Of a DNA stretch of 64,000 nucleotides, positions 35,487-46,289 are shown piece after piece. The notes beneath the pieces were generated by a model. It saw only the letters and a list, made by a program, of their open reading frames with translations. It searched no databases and was not told where the DNA came from. The position numbers and the translations under genes were made by a program. The stretch is from Lathyrus oleraceus (lineage: Eukaryota > Streptophyta > Magnoliopsida > Fabales > Fabaceae). The stretch is taken from positions 241,951,994 through 242,015,993 of the forward strand of contig NC_066584.1 in assembly GCF_024323335.1 (NCBI RefSeq). Direction: 5' to 3'. How positions within the stretch are numbered: position 1 is the first letter of the stretch; every line of letters begins with the position of its first letter.

Positions 35487-35720
35487 TGATAACACGAAAT
35501 TATATCACATTTTAAGACTTAATTCAATTAGATTATATTATCATTCACTTTAGTTTATCTCATTTTATCAGATATTATGTAGTATTTCCTTGCTATTTAT
35601 GTCAGGTATCCATTTTGAAGCAAAAGTGAAAAAGGGAAGAAAAGGAGGTGCAAAAAGGAGAGAAAAGGGACCAAATGCCAAAGCCCAGCCCAAAGCGCAC
35701 AAGTCACCAACGCTGTGCCA

Positions 35721-35803
35721 GTGACGGACGTCACAGGGTGCGTGACGAGCGTCACGCAAAACAGCCTTGTGACGGACGTCACACATAGTGTGACGGGCGT
35801 CAC
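35721..35803 (+). promoter_or_regulatory. Phased GTGACG-NN-CGTCAC array in the Athila U3
   Basis: Four 14-bp palindromes start at 35721, 35742, 35769 and 35790 (steps 21, 27, 21): GTGACGGACGTCAC, GTGACGAGCGTCAC, GTGACGGACGTCAC and GTGACGGGCGTCAC. They lie about 140-225 bp upstream of the TATA box. The TGACG half-site is that of TGA-class bZIP factors; copies 1 and 3 also contain an ACGT core. An enhancer role is inferred from conservation, phasing and position. The 3' LTR has the identical array at 47600-47682. Confidence 0.6.
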
Positions 35804-35945
35804 ACAATTCCACTACCTTTTTGGCGCAAGTAACGCCCTCAGAAAGACTGGAAGAAGAACGTTGAGAAGTTGGTCTCCTATATCCACGCCGTGCATGTAG
35901 CCACGTTGAAGAATGGGAGAAACGGAAAGCAGTTGCCAACACTAT

Positions 35946-35954
35946 TATAAATAG
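35946..35954 (+). promoter_or_regulatory. TATA box of the Athila LTR promoter
   Basis: TATAAATAG, with transcription expected to begin about 30 bases on, near the AAACCTAAAGGTC string. The 3' LTR carries the same box at 47825. Confidence 0.75.
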
Positions 35955-37244
35955 CCATCTCAAAAACCTAAAGGTCTCTCGGTTTTTTCCACGCTCATAT
36001 TGCCGAAGCTCTGCCAATTTTCTTTTCACGCTTTTGCTTATTTTTCTTTTCCAGCATTGTTTATTTTATTTATTTCTTTTGCAAGCTTTACATTCTTTTT
36101 CCCTTGCAAATTTACCTTTCCCATTTTAGCTTTTAGATATTTTTCGCATAATAGTTTCTACACCGGAAACTATTGTGCAACTTTATACCGGATTTAACCT
36201 TACGTTATATTCCAGTTTTATTTCCTTGATTTAATTTACTGTTTAATTGAAGAATCCAAGAACAAATCCTACCGGCTTGTGGTGGAGTGTTCAAGACTAT
36301 TGTATTACGCATTCAGGTTCTTTAATCATTATTTAATATTTTGTTTTATTATTTATCTATATTATCTGCCTGGAATGAGTCTGTTTATGCATGATATAAA
36401 TTCTTATTTATTTAGCATGTCTGGCTAATTTGCCCAGGTATCGGTATGTAAAGTAAGCAGAATAAGGGATCAAGACTGAGTCGGTCTATCTAAACTTAAA
36501 ATCAAAATCAATCTTTTTACGGTTTCAACTTACAGGTTTAATAACAAGATTTTTTACAAAAGTAAAAGACATAAAGAAGTTAAAACCAATAGAGCGAGAG
36601 TTTGAGATTTTAACTGGACAGTGTAAGTTAGGCATTAATTCTAGATCAGGGCGAGAGCAAGTTTTAGAGTTAATTAAATTCTGACCTTTTCCAAAAAGTA
36701 TTTTTAAAGATTGAATGTGAGGACGAGAGTTAAGCATTTGGATTTGATTATATAACCTAAGTCAACAGAGCGAGAGTTTGAGATAAGGGTGTTTAAAACG
36801 GTCAGTATTTTCTTAAAAGGAGTTTCTGCAACTTTATTGTTTTCAAAATATGATTTTTGACTTAATTATAAGTGACATCTACATTAATATAAAATCATGG
36901 TTTATTCAACAGAGCGAGAGTTTGAGATAAAACCTTTAACCAATAAAGTTAACCGAAACGATTCATTTTAAAACCAAGAAACCGACAAAGACTTGATTCC
37001 CTAGTTTTGACGAACTACATACCGATATCCGTTTTATTAATATTTAATCTAGATCTTAGTTTAGCTCTTAGTTTTTCCCCAAACAATCAAACATTTTCAC
37101 CTTAGATTTACGTAGTAACCTTAGATAACGGTATATCGATTCATAAGTCCCTGTGGGATCGATATCTTTTAAAACTACGCGATAGAATTGTGCACTTGCA
37201 GTTTGTATCCCATTCTCGACTCACACAGTCGAGCGATCAAGTTT

Positions 37245-37262
37245 TTGGCGCCGTTGCCGGGG
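37245..37262 (+). other. Primer-binding site of Athila (tRNA-Asp type)
   Basis: TGGCGCCGTTGCCGGGGA lies a few bases after the LTR end. This is the PBS usual in Athila-clade elements, complementary to tRNA-Asp. Confidence 0.9.
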
Positions 37263-37350
37263 ACTTCTATTTAATCGATATCGTAACTCTTCCGTTACGC
37301 TGTAGAGACTAAGGTTTCTTTTTCTTCTATTCTTTCTTTCGTTGATTTGT

Positions 37351-40300
37351 ATGCCACGCACTCGCTCTCAAGGCGAGCCGCTCTATTTACGAATCAACGA
37401 TATCGAACTATATCTCCGAGTCTTACGACGAATTCGGGAATATCGTGCTGAAAACAATCTCCCTCCTATAGACCTTCCTGATCTCAAAGATCTTCCTTCT
37501 TTTACCGAGATGGCAGAACCAGCTCGTGCTCTTAGAGATTACGCCGCTCCATCGCAAGATGAACCGCATTCAAGTATTGCTCCGCCCGCAATCGAAGCAA
37601 ACAACTTTGAACTTAAACCTTCGCTGTTGCAAGCTGTGCAACAGAACCAATTCTCTGGAAATCTTACCGAAGATCCAAACCTTCATTTATCCGTATTTGT
37701 CCAATACGCTGATACTGTTAAAGCTAATGGTGTCACTTCAGAGGCAATTCGACTTTGTCTTTTTCCTTTCTCATTAAGAGATAGCGCTAGAAGATGGCTT
37801 CAATCACTTCCTTCCAACTCAGTCACCACATGGAACGAGTTGAAGAAAGTTTTTCTTGCCCGATATTTTCCGCCAAGCAAAACAGCTATGTTAAGAGCCC
37901 AGATAAACGGATTTAAACAGAAAGACAACGAGTCTCTTTTCGAAGCATGGGAAAGATACAAAGACATGATGAGACTTTGCCCACACCATGGTTTGGAAGA
38001 CTGGTTAGTAATTCACACATTTTATAATGGTCTCTTATACAATACAAGGTTAACAATAGACGCCGCTGCAGGTGGTGCACTAATGAACAAACCTTATGCT
38101 GATGCTTACCAGCTTATCGAGAGCATGGCCCAAAACCACTATCAGTGGGGAACCGAACGAACAACGGTGGAAAAACCTCAACCGAAAACTGGCATGTACG
38201 AGATAAGTAACCTTGATCACGTTAATGCAAAAGTGGATGCTTTGGTCCAGAAAATTGAAAGTTTAAATGTATCACCTAAAGCCGCCGTGGTTGCTATAAC
38301 TCAGAATTGCGAGGTCTGTGGAATCCAAGGCCACACTCCTGCGGAATGTCAACTCTTGACTGGAATCCAAGCAGAGCAAGTAAACTATGCTCAAGGAAGC
38401 CCCTATTCGAATACCTATAACCCAAATTGGAAGAACCATCCAAACTTTTCATATAAGAGTAATAATGCTTTATACGCACCTGGACAGTCTCCAAATCAAG
38501 CCCCATCTATACCTCCGGGATATCAGAAATCCAATCCTAACAATAATACCCCTAGAAAATCCAACTTGGAAATCATGATGGAAAACTTTATAGCTTCCCA
38601 ACAACAAACCAATAAAGATTTCTTAAACCAGAACATACACACTGGCGAACAACTTAAACAACTAGCAAGCAAAGTAGATGCCTTGGCTACCCATAACAAA
38701 ATGCTGGAAACGCAAATATCTCAGGTAGCTCAACAACAAGCACCTACTGCTGCACCAACTGGTACATTCCCTGGACAGCCCCAACCTAATCCGAGAAGCC
38801 AAGCTCATGCAATTATATTAAGAAGTGGAACGGAAGTGGAAGGACCGTCTGACCCAAGGATAGAAAACCAAAACCCTAAGAAATCAACTGAGGAAAGTGA
38901 ACCTAAGGAAAAGGAAGAGAGTAATAAGGAAACCCTAGAAAAGAAGGAACCTTATGTACCTCCACCACCTTACAAACCACCTATACCCTACCCTCAAAGG
39001 CTTGTTAAAACCAAAGATGTAGGCCAATTTAGAAAATTTGTTGATCTCCTTAAACAATTAAACGTTACAATTCCGTTTACCGAAGCTATTACGCAGATGC
39101 CCTCATATGCTAAATTCTTAAAAGAAATTCTTTCTAATAAGAGGAAACTTGAGGATAGCGAAACCGTTACACTCCCTGCCGAATGTAGCGCTATAATCCA
39201 AAACATGCCCCCTAAACTCAAGGATCCGGGTAGTTTCTCTATACCCTGTCACATAGGAAAATTTGTCATAGACAAAGCCTTATGCGATTTAGGAGCCGGA
39301 ATTAGCGTTATGCCTTTATCCATATGTAAGAAACTGGAAATGGGAGAATTAAGACCGACCAAAATGTCTGTGCAATTAGCAGATCGTTCCATCAAATATC
39401 CTGTAGGAATCCTTGAAAACGTTCCCGTACGCATAGGTCAGTTTTACATTCCCACTGACTTCACAATTATGGACATTAGAGAAGATGATACTACACCTAT
39501 TATACTAGGAAGACCATTCTTAGCAACTGCCGGTGCAATCATAGACGTAAAACGAGGACGACTCACCTTCGAAGTAGGTGAAGAGAAAATTGAATTCATT
39601 CTTTCCCAATTCTTGAAAGCACCTGCAATAGAAGATACATGTTACTTCATGGATATCATCGATGAATGCATAAAAGAAGCAGAGTCAGGAGAAGATAAAT
39701 CATCAGACTATCTTTTAGAGGACAAATCTAAACAATGCCTAGCAATAACACCGGACCCTACGCAGTGTCTTAACAAACCAACCCCTGATTTGAAAACACT
39801 TCCCAAAAATCTGAGATATGAATTCCTAGACTTAGAACTTGAACGACCTGTGATAGTTAATGCCGATCTAGGAAGACTCGAAACAGAAAAACTCCTACAT
39901 ATCTTAAGAAAATACCCAACCGCACTAGGATACCACATAACCGATCTTAAAGGAATAAGCCCTTCTATTTGTATGCACCGCATCATGTTAGAAGAAGACT
40001 GTAAAACCTCTAGGGAACACCAGAGAAGACTAAATCCGATCCTAAGTGAGGTAGTAAATAAAGAAATAACCAAGTTATTGGAAGCAGGTATTATATATCC
40101 TATATCTGATAGCAAATGGGTTAGTCCTGTACACGTTGTACCAAAGAAAGGAGGCATAACCGTTATTGAAAACGAAAAAGGAGAAACTATAACTAAACGA
40201 ATCGAATCGGGATGGAGAATGTGCATTGATTATAGGAAACTAAACAAAGCAACCCGAAAAGATCATTTCCCTTTACCATTCATTGACCAAATGTTAGAAC

Positions 40301-40662
40301 GATTAGCTAAACATTCACATTTCTGTTATCTAGACGGTTATTCAGGCTTCTTTCAAATACCAATTCACCCTGATGACCAAGAAAAGACAACATTCACATG
40401 CCCTTTTGGTACCTTCGCTTATAGACGAATGCCGTTTGGTCTGTGTAATGCCCCTGCAACTTTTCAAAGATGCATGATGGCAATATTCGCCGACTTTCTC
40501 GAAAACATCATGGAAGTATTTATGGATGACTTTTCTGTATACGGACAAAGTTTCGAAGAATGCCTTGAAAACCTAGAAAGAGTTCTTGAGCGATGTGTAA
40601 AAGTAAACTTAGTACTTAATTGGGAAAAGTGCCACTTATGGTACAAGAAGGAATTGTTTTAG
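37351..40662 (+). pseudogene. Athila gag-protease-reverse transcriptase, 5' part of gag-pol
   Basis: The ATG at 37351 (MPRTRSQGEPL) is chosen; the frame opens three codons earlier only with TTG. Gag has the retrotrans_gag core (SARRWLQSLP, WNELKKVFLARYFPPSK, FEAWERYKDMMRLCPHHG) and one CCHC knuckle (CEVCGIQGHTPAEC), then a Pro/Gln-rich linker. The protease has DLGAGISVMP, the DLGA form seen in this clade. Reverse transcriptase has WRMCIDYRKLNKATRKDHFP, YLDGYSGFFQI, GLCNAPATFQR and the catalytic FMDDF. The frame runs into a stop at 40660-40662 after WEKCHLW because of a single-base loss near 40637, before the RNase H domain. Everything upstream is open, so gag and protease could still be made. 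Confidence 0.93.
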
Positions 40663-42740
40663 GACACATCATCTCGAACAGAGGAATTGAAGTAGACAAA
40701 GCCAAAATAGAGGTAATCGAAAATCTTCAACCCCCAACAACCGTGAGAGAAGTACGAAGCTTTTTAGGACACGCCGGTTTTTACCGACGATTCATCAAAG
40801 ACTTCTCTAAGATAACTAAACCCTTAACCGGACTGTTGATGAAAGATGCTGAATTCATATTCGACGATAACTGTTTAAAAGCATTTCAAACTCTTAAACA
40901 AGCATTGATCTCCGCACCCATTATGCAGACACCAGACTGGAATGAACCATTCGAAATAATGTGCGATGCCAGTGATTATGCTGTAGGTGCTGTTCTAGGA
41001 CAAAGAAAGGATAAAAAGCTCCACGTTATATATTACGCTAGCAGAACCCTGGATGAAGCACAGATGAATTATGCCACAACCGAGAAAGAACTCCTAGCAG
41101 TGGTATTTGCGCTAGATAAATTTCGTTCTTACTTGGTAGGAGCCAAAATAATAGTTTACACCGATCACGCTGCTATCAGGTACCTTTTAACAAAAAAGGA
41201 TGCTAAACCTAGACTCCTAAGATGGATCTTGTTACTACAAGAATTCGACTTAGAAATCAAGGACAAGAAAGGAACTGACAACGTAGTAGCAGACCACCTC
41301 TCTAGACTTGAGAACCTTGAACCGGAAAGAACATCCATTAATGATGATTTCTCGTATGACAAACTCATAGCTACTTTGGAAGAGAACAACTCCGACATGC
41401 AAGTAGAAACCACCTTAGCTATATCTGTCACACCATGGTACGCTGATCTAGTCAATTATTTAGCTGCCGGAATAGTTCCACCTACTTTATCTTACCAGCA
41501 GAAGAAACGATTCTTCCACGACATAAAACACTATTACTGGGATGATCCCTTACTTTTCAAAAGAGGCCCCGATGGTATTTTCCGTCGATGTATACCCGAA
41601 GAAGAGGTAGAAAATATAATCCAACACTGTCACTCCGCTCCTTATGGTGGACACACAAGTACATCCAAGACCTGCTCTAAAATCCTACAAGCTGGCTTTT
41701 ATTGGCCAACTATTTGGAAGGACGTGCATACGGCTATTAAGGAGTGTGACAGATGTCAACGCACGGGAAACATATCTAGACGTGACGAGATGCCACAAAA
41801 AGGTATTTTGGAAGTAGAGATTTTTGACGTGTGGGGGATAGACTTCATGGGACCTTTCCCATCCTCTTTCGGTAACAAATACATACTTGTGGCAGTTGAC
41901 TACGTATCAAAGTGGATCGAAGCTATAGCTTCTCCAACAAATGACACCCGAGTAGTAACTAGACTCTTTAAAAATATAATATTTCCGAGATTTGGCATCC
42001 CAAGAATAGTAGTCAGTGATGGTGGATCGCACTTTATATCCAAGGTACTCGAAAAACTACTACTTAAATATGGAGTGAGACATAGGATAGCAACACCTTA
42101 CCACCCTCAAACCAGTGGACAAGTGGAAGTGTCTAACAGAGAAATCAAGCAAATTCTAGAAAAAACGGTCGCCACTTCAAGGAAAGATTGGTCATTGAAA
42201 TTACCAGAAGCTTTGTGGGCACATCGAACTGCTTATAAAACCCCCATAGGGACGACCCCATTTAAGCTCATTTATGGAAAATCCTGTCACCTCCCGGTAG
42301 AATTAGAACATAAAGCCTATTGGGCTATTAGAAATTTAAATTTGAATTATAAAGCCGCCGGTGAAAAGAGAATCCTTGACATAAACGAATTAGAGGAACT
42401 CAGAAGAGACGCCTATGAAAATGCCAAAATCTATAAAGAAAGAACAAAACAATGGCATGACAAGCGTATATCAAGGAAAATCTTCAAGCAAGGCGACGCA
42501 GTACTTTTATTTAACTCTAGACTAAAGTTATTCCCGGGAAAACTACGATCCAGATGGTCAGGACCTTTTCATATCACTAAAATCTTTCCCAGTGGAGCGG
42601 TAGAAATAAAAGGACAATCTACAGAACCGTTCACCGTAAACGGGCAACGTCGGAAACACTATCACTATGCGGAAACCAACGAGGATTCGCAAATTCTACA
42701 CTTAGACGAAACGCCCCCAGGACTCATAGACTATATTTAA
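40638..42740 (+). pseudogene. Athila RNase H-integrase, 3' part of gag-pol after the frameshift
   Basis: In the next frame homology continues at once: [20 protein letters not shown] (connection), [16 protein letters not shown], RNase H with [17 protein letters not shown] and [13 protein letters not shown], integrase zinc finger ([16 protein letters not shown] ... CDRCQRTGN), and catalytic core with [20 protein letters not shown] and the Glu in [18 protein letters not shown]. The C-terminal part includes [15 protein letters not shown] and the GPF motif ([12 protein letters not shown]). The frame ends [11 protein letters not shown] at 42740. It has no own start and would be expressed only as part of gag-pol, so the upstream break silences it in this copy. 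Confidence 0.93.
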
Positions 42741-43010
42741 CAGTTTCTTTGTCGAGCTTGCGACATTTAAACAAAGCGCTTAGTGGGAGACAACCCACAA
42801 ATTAATTTGTTATTTTATTATTCTATTATTATCATTTCCCTATTTCTTTCTTAATTATTCTTTTAATTTCTGTTTAGTATTCATTCTTGATTTATTTAAA
42901 AAGAAAATTTTTTTTTTTTTTTATAATAATATTTTTTTTTCCTTCTTTCGGCATTTGGCCAAATCCTGACTTAAACTCATGTTTTCTTTTCTCTAGCTAA
43001 CACTAACCAG
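42741..43010 (+). other. Spacer between Athila pol and the first ORF-1 gene
   Basis: Begins with the conserved post-pol string GTCGAGCTTGCGACATTTAA and GCGCTTAGTGGGAGACAACC, seen after pol in many Athila-type elements, then T-rich runs (42907-42922). The ORF-1 ATG at 43011 follows TTTTCTCTAGCTAACACTAACCAG, which looks like a 3' splice site. Splicing from the LTR leader could deliver this ORF, as an inference. Confidence 0.5.
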
Positions 43011-44315
43011 ATGGGACATTTTGATCGTATGGGTATCAAGTTCAGAGGAATGGCTCAGAAACAAAAGTTTGAAGAATTAGCCGCTAGAGAGATGCTACCT
43101 AGTTTATATGCTGATGAATGGGCTATGACTGCCCTTGGACTGAGACAGAGTGTCCTGTATCTGCTGAATCAGATAGGATGGGAGACATCCCCTATCCTGA
43201 GACATTTCACCACCTACCGGAGACTCACACTAGAATTCCTTAGTTCATTAATCTATCTACCCAGCCATGGAAAAGGAATTAGCAGAGGTTTTATCCAGTT
43301 CAGAATGTTCAATATGGAGTTCCAATTTAATATTAGAGACTTTACCAACCTTTTGGGTTTTCCTACCTCCTTTGATACATTCACTGTAAGCCAGGAAGAA
43401 CTTTTTGAATATAGAGAGCTTGAACACTTTTGGGGTAAGCTGACTGGAAATGATGAGCCCGAAGAACATGAGTTTCTCTCTGGAAGCATACACAACCCAG
43501 CCTTCCGCTATTTCCATAAGATCCTGACACACACTTTATTTGGGAAGAAGCCAAATAGTACTTCAGTTTCACGTGATGAACTCTTCATCATATTTTGTGC
43601 TTCCCAGAACCGTCCAGTAAACGGTGCTACTTTTATGTTAGCTAATTTGGACCACCTTATCCAGGATGAGCGAGCACCCATTAGAATAGGCAGGTTGATA
43701 ACCATGATAGGTAATGCTATTGGATTGCGTCAGCCTATGCTTGACCTGAACCCTTTTTGCGGCATTACTACTATGAGTATACCTTTCCTCTTCAACACTA
43801 TGTTTATAGCAAACCTAGGGTCTGATGAGTTTGAGCTTATTATTGATAACCAGGTTCTCTGCCTATTCACCATGCCCGATCCTAGGACTAGTGTTCATAA
43901 CCAAAGGAACTGGCTCTATAACCTGAATGAAACCCCAACTCCTGCTGGATCCACCGAATCCATCCAGGACTATGAGATCTGTGATGACTATGAGCACTAT
44001 GTTGACCATATCTCTCATGCTGAATCTGACCCTCAGACACCTTCCGGCTACTATGATATTGATCCTCCTCCTCAGCCTGTCCTGACCGAAGAATCAGCCA
44101 TGCCTGATCTCCGACATCATATGCCAGGAACAGATATTAAAACCGTCATTGAAGCCTTGATGTCAGAACATCACGCCCTCAGGGAAGATTTCCACAACTT
44201 GAGGCATGAAGTCCTAGAATACATGAGCAGCACGGCAAGTCAGTTACGTATGTTGCGGCATCGTGTTAACTCTTTTGCTCCTCCGGCCAGAGATCCGAAG
44301 ATAGATGGAATTTAG
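43011..44315 (+). CDS. ATHILA ORF-1 family protein, first copy (env position)
   Basis: Intact 434-residue frame. The N-terminal two thirds carries MLPSLYADEWAM, RRLTLEFLSSL, FRMFNMEFQFNIRDFTNLLG, HNPAFRYFHKILTHTLFG, SVSRDELFIIF and RIGRLITMIGNAIGL, the signature of the plant ATHILA ORF-1 family found between pol and the 3' LTR. The tail is acidic and Pro-rich, then helical (HHALREDFHNLRHEVLEYMS), likely a coiled coil. I see no signal peptide and no strong transmembrane helix, so although this is the env position an envelope function is not supported. It shares block order with the next gene at 44988, which points to an old tandem duplication. Its function is unknown. Confidence 0.85.
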   Translation: MGHFDRMGIKFRGMAQKQKFEELAAREMLPSLYADEWAMTALGLRQSVLYLLNQIGWETSPILRHFTTYRRLTLEFLSSLIYLPSHGKGISRGFIQFRMFNMEFQFNIRDFTNLLGFPTSFDTFTVSQEELFEYRELEHFWGKLTGNDEPEEHEFLSGSIHNPAFRYFHKILTHTLFGKKPNSTSVSRDELFIIFCASQNRPVNGATFMLANLDHLIQDERAPIRIGRLITMIGNAIGLRQPMLDLNPFCGITTMSIPFLFNTMFIANLGSDEFELIIDNQVLCLFTMPDPRTSVHNQRNWLYNLNETPTPAGSTESIQDYEICDDYEHYVDHISHAESDPQTPSGYYDIDPPPQPVLTEESAMPDLRHHMPGTDIKTVIEALMSEHHALREDFHNLRHEVLEYMSSTASQLRMLRHRVNSFAPPARDPKIDGI

Positions 44316-44661
44316 TTATTTCTTTCTAAGTTATTTAGTTTTAGGCTAGATTTTCATTAATGTTATTTGAATTCATGATTCGCATTTATTTTCCTTTCAT
44401 TTCATTGTTTCCCTTCCTGTATTACATTATGTTAATTTTATTAAAGCTTTTATTAATTTATGCAATGGCTATGTTCTCTACTGTTCTACTGTTACTCAGA
44501 ATGAATTATTATTATGTGAAATAGAATAGCAGGCAACACAAATTAATTAGCTAAATTAAATAGAACAATCTAAAAACCAAATAAAACAAAATAATCAAAA
44601 TAAATTCATCTCCAGATTAATTATGTGAAGCGCTGCTGAATGCCCTGCCAAAAAGAACTGT
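44316..44661 (+). other. Spacer after the first ORF-1 gene
   Basis: AT-rich 3' flank of the first ORF-1 gene. Nothing beyond low-complexity A/T runs is visible until the palindrome array at 44662. Confidence 0.5.
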
Positions 44662-44892
44662 GTGACGAGCGTCACACACTCCATGACGAACGGCACGCAT
44701 AACTCCTGTTACGAACGTCACACCCTTGTGACGAGTGTAACGCCCCTCAGACATGTGAACGTTAGGGAGCCGTTGGAGACGAACGTTACACCCCTTACCT
44801 TTTTACATTCCCCATTCACTTTTCATTTAACCACACTTAATTACTCTTCAACCATTTTTTCTTTCTATCTTCCAATCCTTCTCCTATAAATA
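44662..44892 (+). promoter_or_regulatory. Internal promoter of the second Athila ORF-1 gene
   Basis: Units of the TGACG-NN-CGTCA type start at 44662 (GTGACGAGCGTCAC), 44683 (ATGACGAACGGCAC), 44708 (GTTACGAACGTCAC), 44728 (GTGACGAGTGTAAC) and 44776 (GAGACGAACGTTAC), with steps of 21, 25 and 20 for the first four. TATAAATA follows at 44885, 103 bases before the ATG at 44988. The string TAACGCCCCTCAGA with a nearby GAACGTT matches TAACGCCCTCAGA and GAACGTTGAG in the LTR U3 (35831-35865). It is therefore read as a diverged copy of the U3 promoter. Confidence 0.6.
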
Positions 44893-44987
44893 CCTACCAA
44901 AACCTCCTTCATTCACCACAAACAATTCTCTCATATCAAATATACAATTCTTTTCCACTCCAAATCACTCCTTCAAAATTCATCACA

Positions 44988-46289
44988 ATGGCGGGAAATC
45001 AAAATTTCGGAAATATCATCTTCCGATCCGGAGATGACAACTATCAGCAAGAGCAATTCGAGCGTTTCCAACAGCGAGGCGTCGTTTCCACCAGGTACCC
45101 CGATTTACCTTGTTTACAACAATTAGGCCTACTCCAAGGTATCGAATGGATGCTCCGCCTAGCCGACTTAACCTTCCTTTGCACTCATAATCAACCCACC
45201 TACCTATCCCTAACCTTAGAATTCTTAAGTTCATACGACTACACCACTCCCGCCGGTGAAGACGAATTTCTAACCGGTACGGCAACCTTCCGTATGTTTA
45301 ACACCGAGTACTCTCTAACCCAAAACCAATTGAGTACCATGTTACAATTTCCCATAGAAGGTCAGGTACACCCCAGAATCCCTCCAAACTCAAACTGGAA
45401 CACAGTTGACGTTTTTGGCCTTTTTAAGAAAATTACCGGTATAGATGCCTACAACTGGGAAGAGCTCCTTCTTTCCCATATACATAACCCAACTATCCGG
45501 TACTTTATCCGCATCTTGCAAAACACAGTTTTTGGACGACCAAACAACAACAAGGTCAACTCAAAGGAGCTATTTTTCCTCCAATGCGTCTTCGAACCGG
45601 ATACTAAGGTAAACGCCGCCTCCTTTCTATTTCATCATATCCGCACCTTATGTGCTAGAGGCCGGCAACCTTTTATGATTGGTGGATTAATCACCACCAT
45701 AGAACTTGGCCTAAACCTAGGGGATAAACTCCAAACTTTAGAATCTCTACCTCCCCTATCTATGGATATCAGCTACTGTCGATCCAGCCGCCTGATTAAG
45801 AACAGAGTAGGCGGAGGATATTATCTTATGGTGAACAACCAGGCAGTCCCAAGCGTTGTTCTACCAAATATCGCCCTAACTGATGTCACAAACCCCGACC
45901 GCCACCTCTATGATCTAAACGCTCCCGAAGCCACCGAGCCTTCGCAAACAAACCCGCCCACAGACGAGTTTGAAGCAATGGAGCAAGGTGATCATCCTCC
46001 TACACAACAGTCAGTCCCGCTCAACCCTTCCGGTAATGCAACTGGCCCATCCTCCCAACGTCGTCGACGAAGAAGGCCTGCAACCAACGACGACATTATG
46101 GATGCTATCGATGGTATGCAGGCACAGAATGTCGAAATGATGCAGATGATGCATCAAATGCAACAGCAACAGGATGCTCGGAATGCCATAACCGACCAGC
46201 GGTTTACTGAGTTGTTCAGCAGGTTCGACAACTTAGACTTACGTCAGAGATCACCAGGTCCAAGAACCAGAGGCGGAAGACAACCTTAG
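44988..46289 (+). CDS. ATHILA ORF-1 family protein, second copy with own promoter
   Basis: Intact 433-residue frame starting MAGNQNFGNIIF. It shares the family blocks in the same order as the first copy: YLSLTLEFLSSYDY, TFRMFNTEYSLTQNQLSTML, HNPTIRYFIRILQNTVFG, NSKELFFLQCV and FMIGGLITTIELGLNLG. The C-terminus differs: an arginine cluster SSQRRRRRRPATNDD, which could be a nuclear localisation signal, a Met/Gln-rich helix (VEMMQMMHQMQQQQDARNAI) likely to be a coiled coil, and a basic end GPRTRGGRQP. No signal peptide or transmembrane helix is visible. The ATG lies in a good plant context (CACAATGGCG) about 70 bases after the expected start of transcription. A DNA- or RNA-binding or nuclear role is possible but unproven. 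Confidence 0.85.
   Translation: MAGNQNFGNIIFRSGDDNYQQEQFERFQQRGVVSTRYPDLPCLQQLGLLQGIEWMLRLADLTFLCTHNQPTYLSLTLEFLSSYDYTTPAGEDEFLTGTATFRMFNTEYSLTQNQLSTMLQFPIEGQVHPRIPPNSNWNTVDVFGLFKKITGIDAYNWEELLLSHIHNPTIRYFIRILQNTVFGRPNNNKVNSKELFFLQCVFEPDTKVNAASFLFHHIRTLCARGRQPFMIGGLITTIELGLNLGDKLQTLESLPPLSMDISYCRSSRLIKNRVGGGYYLMVNNQAVPSVVLPNIALTDVTNPDRHLYDLNAPEATEPSQTNPPTDEFEAMEQGDHPPTQQSVPLNPSGNATGPSSQRRRRRRPATNDDIMDAIDGMQAQNVEMMQMMHQMQQQQDARNAITDQRFTELFSRFDNLDLRQRSPGPRTRGGRQP

Larger units (their letters stand above)
35487..37239 (+). repeat. 5' LTR of Athila
   Basis: 1753 bp, TGATAACACG to GAGCGATCA. Compared with the 3' LTR by eye it differs at about 36524 (T/C), 36878 (T/G) and 37188 (T/C), and lacks one A near 36017. 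Contains the phased TGACG palindromes and a TATA box. Downstream, GAGCGAGAGTTTGAGAT recurs three times (36592, 36768, 36912). Confidence 0.97.

Noticed and set aside
35568..36029. Open frame of 153 codons in the 5' LTR of Athila (minus strand), repeated in the 3' LTR at 47447-47896
   Set aside because: It runs antisense through the promoter region and is repetitive only because of the TGACG palindromes. No family likeness.
39249..40226. Minus-strand frames within Athila gag-pol
   Set aside because: Shadows of the sense coding frame without any motif of their own.
44662..44889. Short frame beginning MTSVTHSMTNGTHNS
   Set aside because: The Val-Thr pattern is a translation of the TGACG palindrome array in the internal promoter, not a gene.
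43011..46289. Calling the two genes after Athila pol retroviral-type envelope proteins
   Set aside because: No signal peptide, no strong transmembrane segment and no cleavage-site pattern are visible. The blocks fit the ATHILA ORF-1 family, so only the position is env-like.
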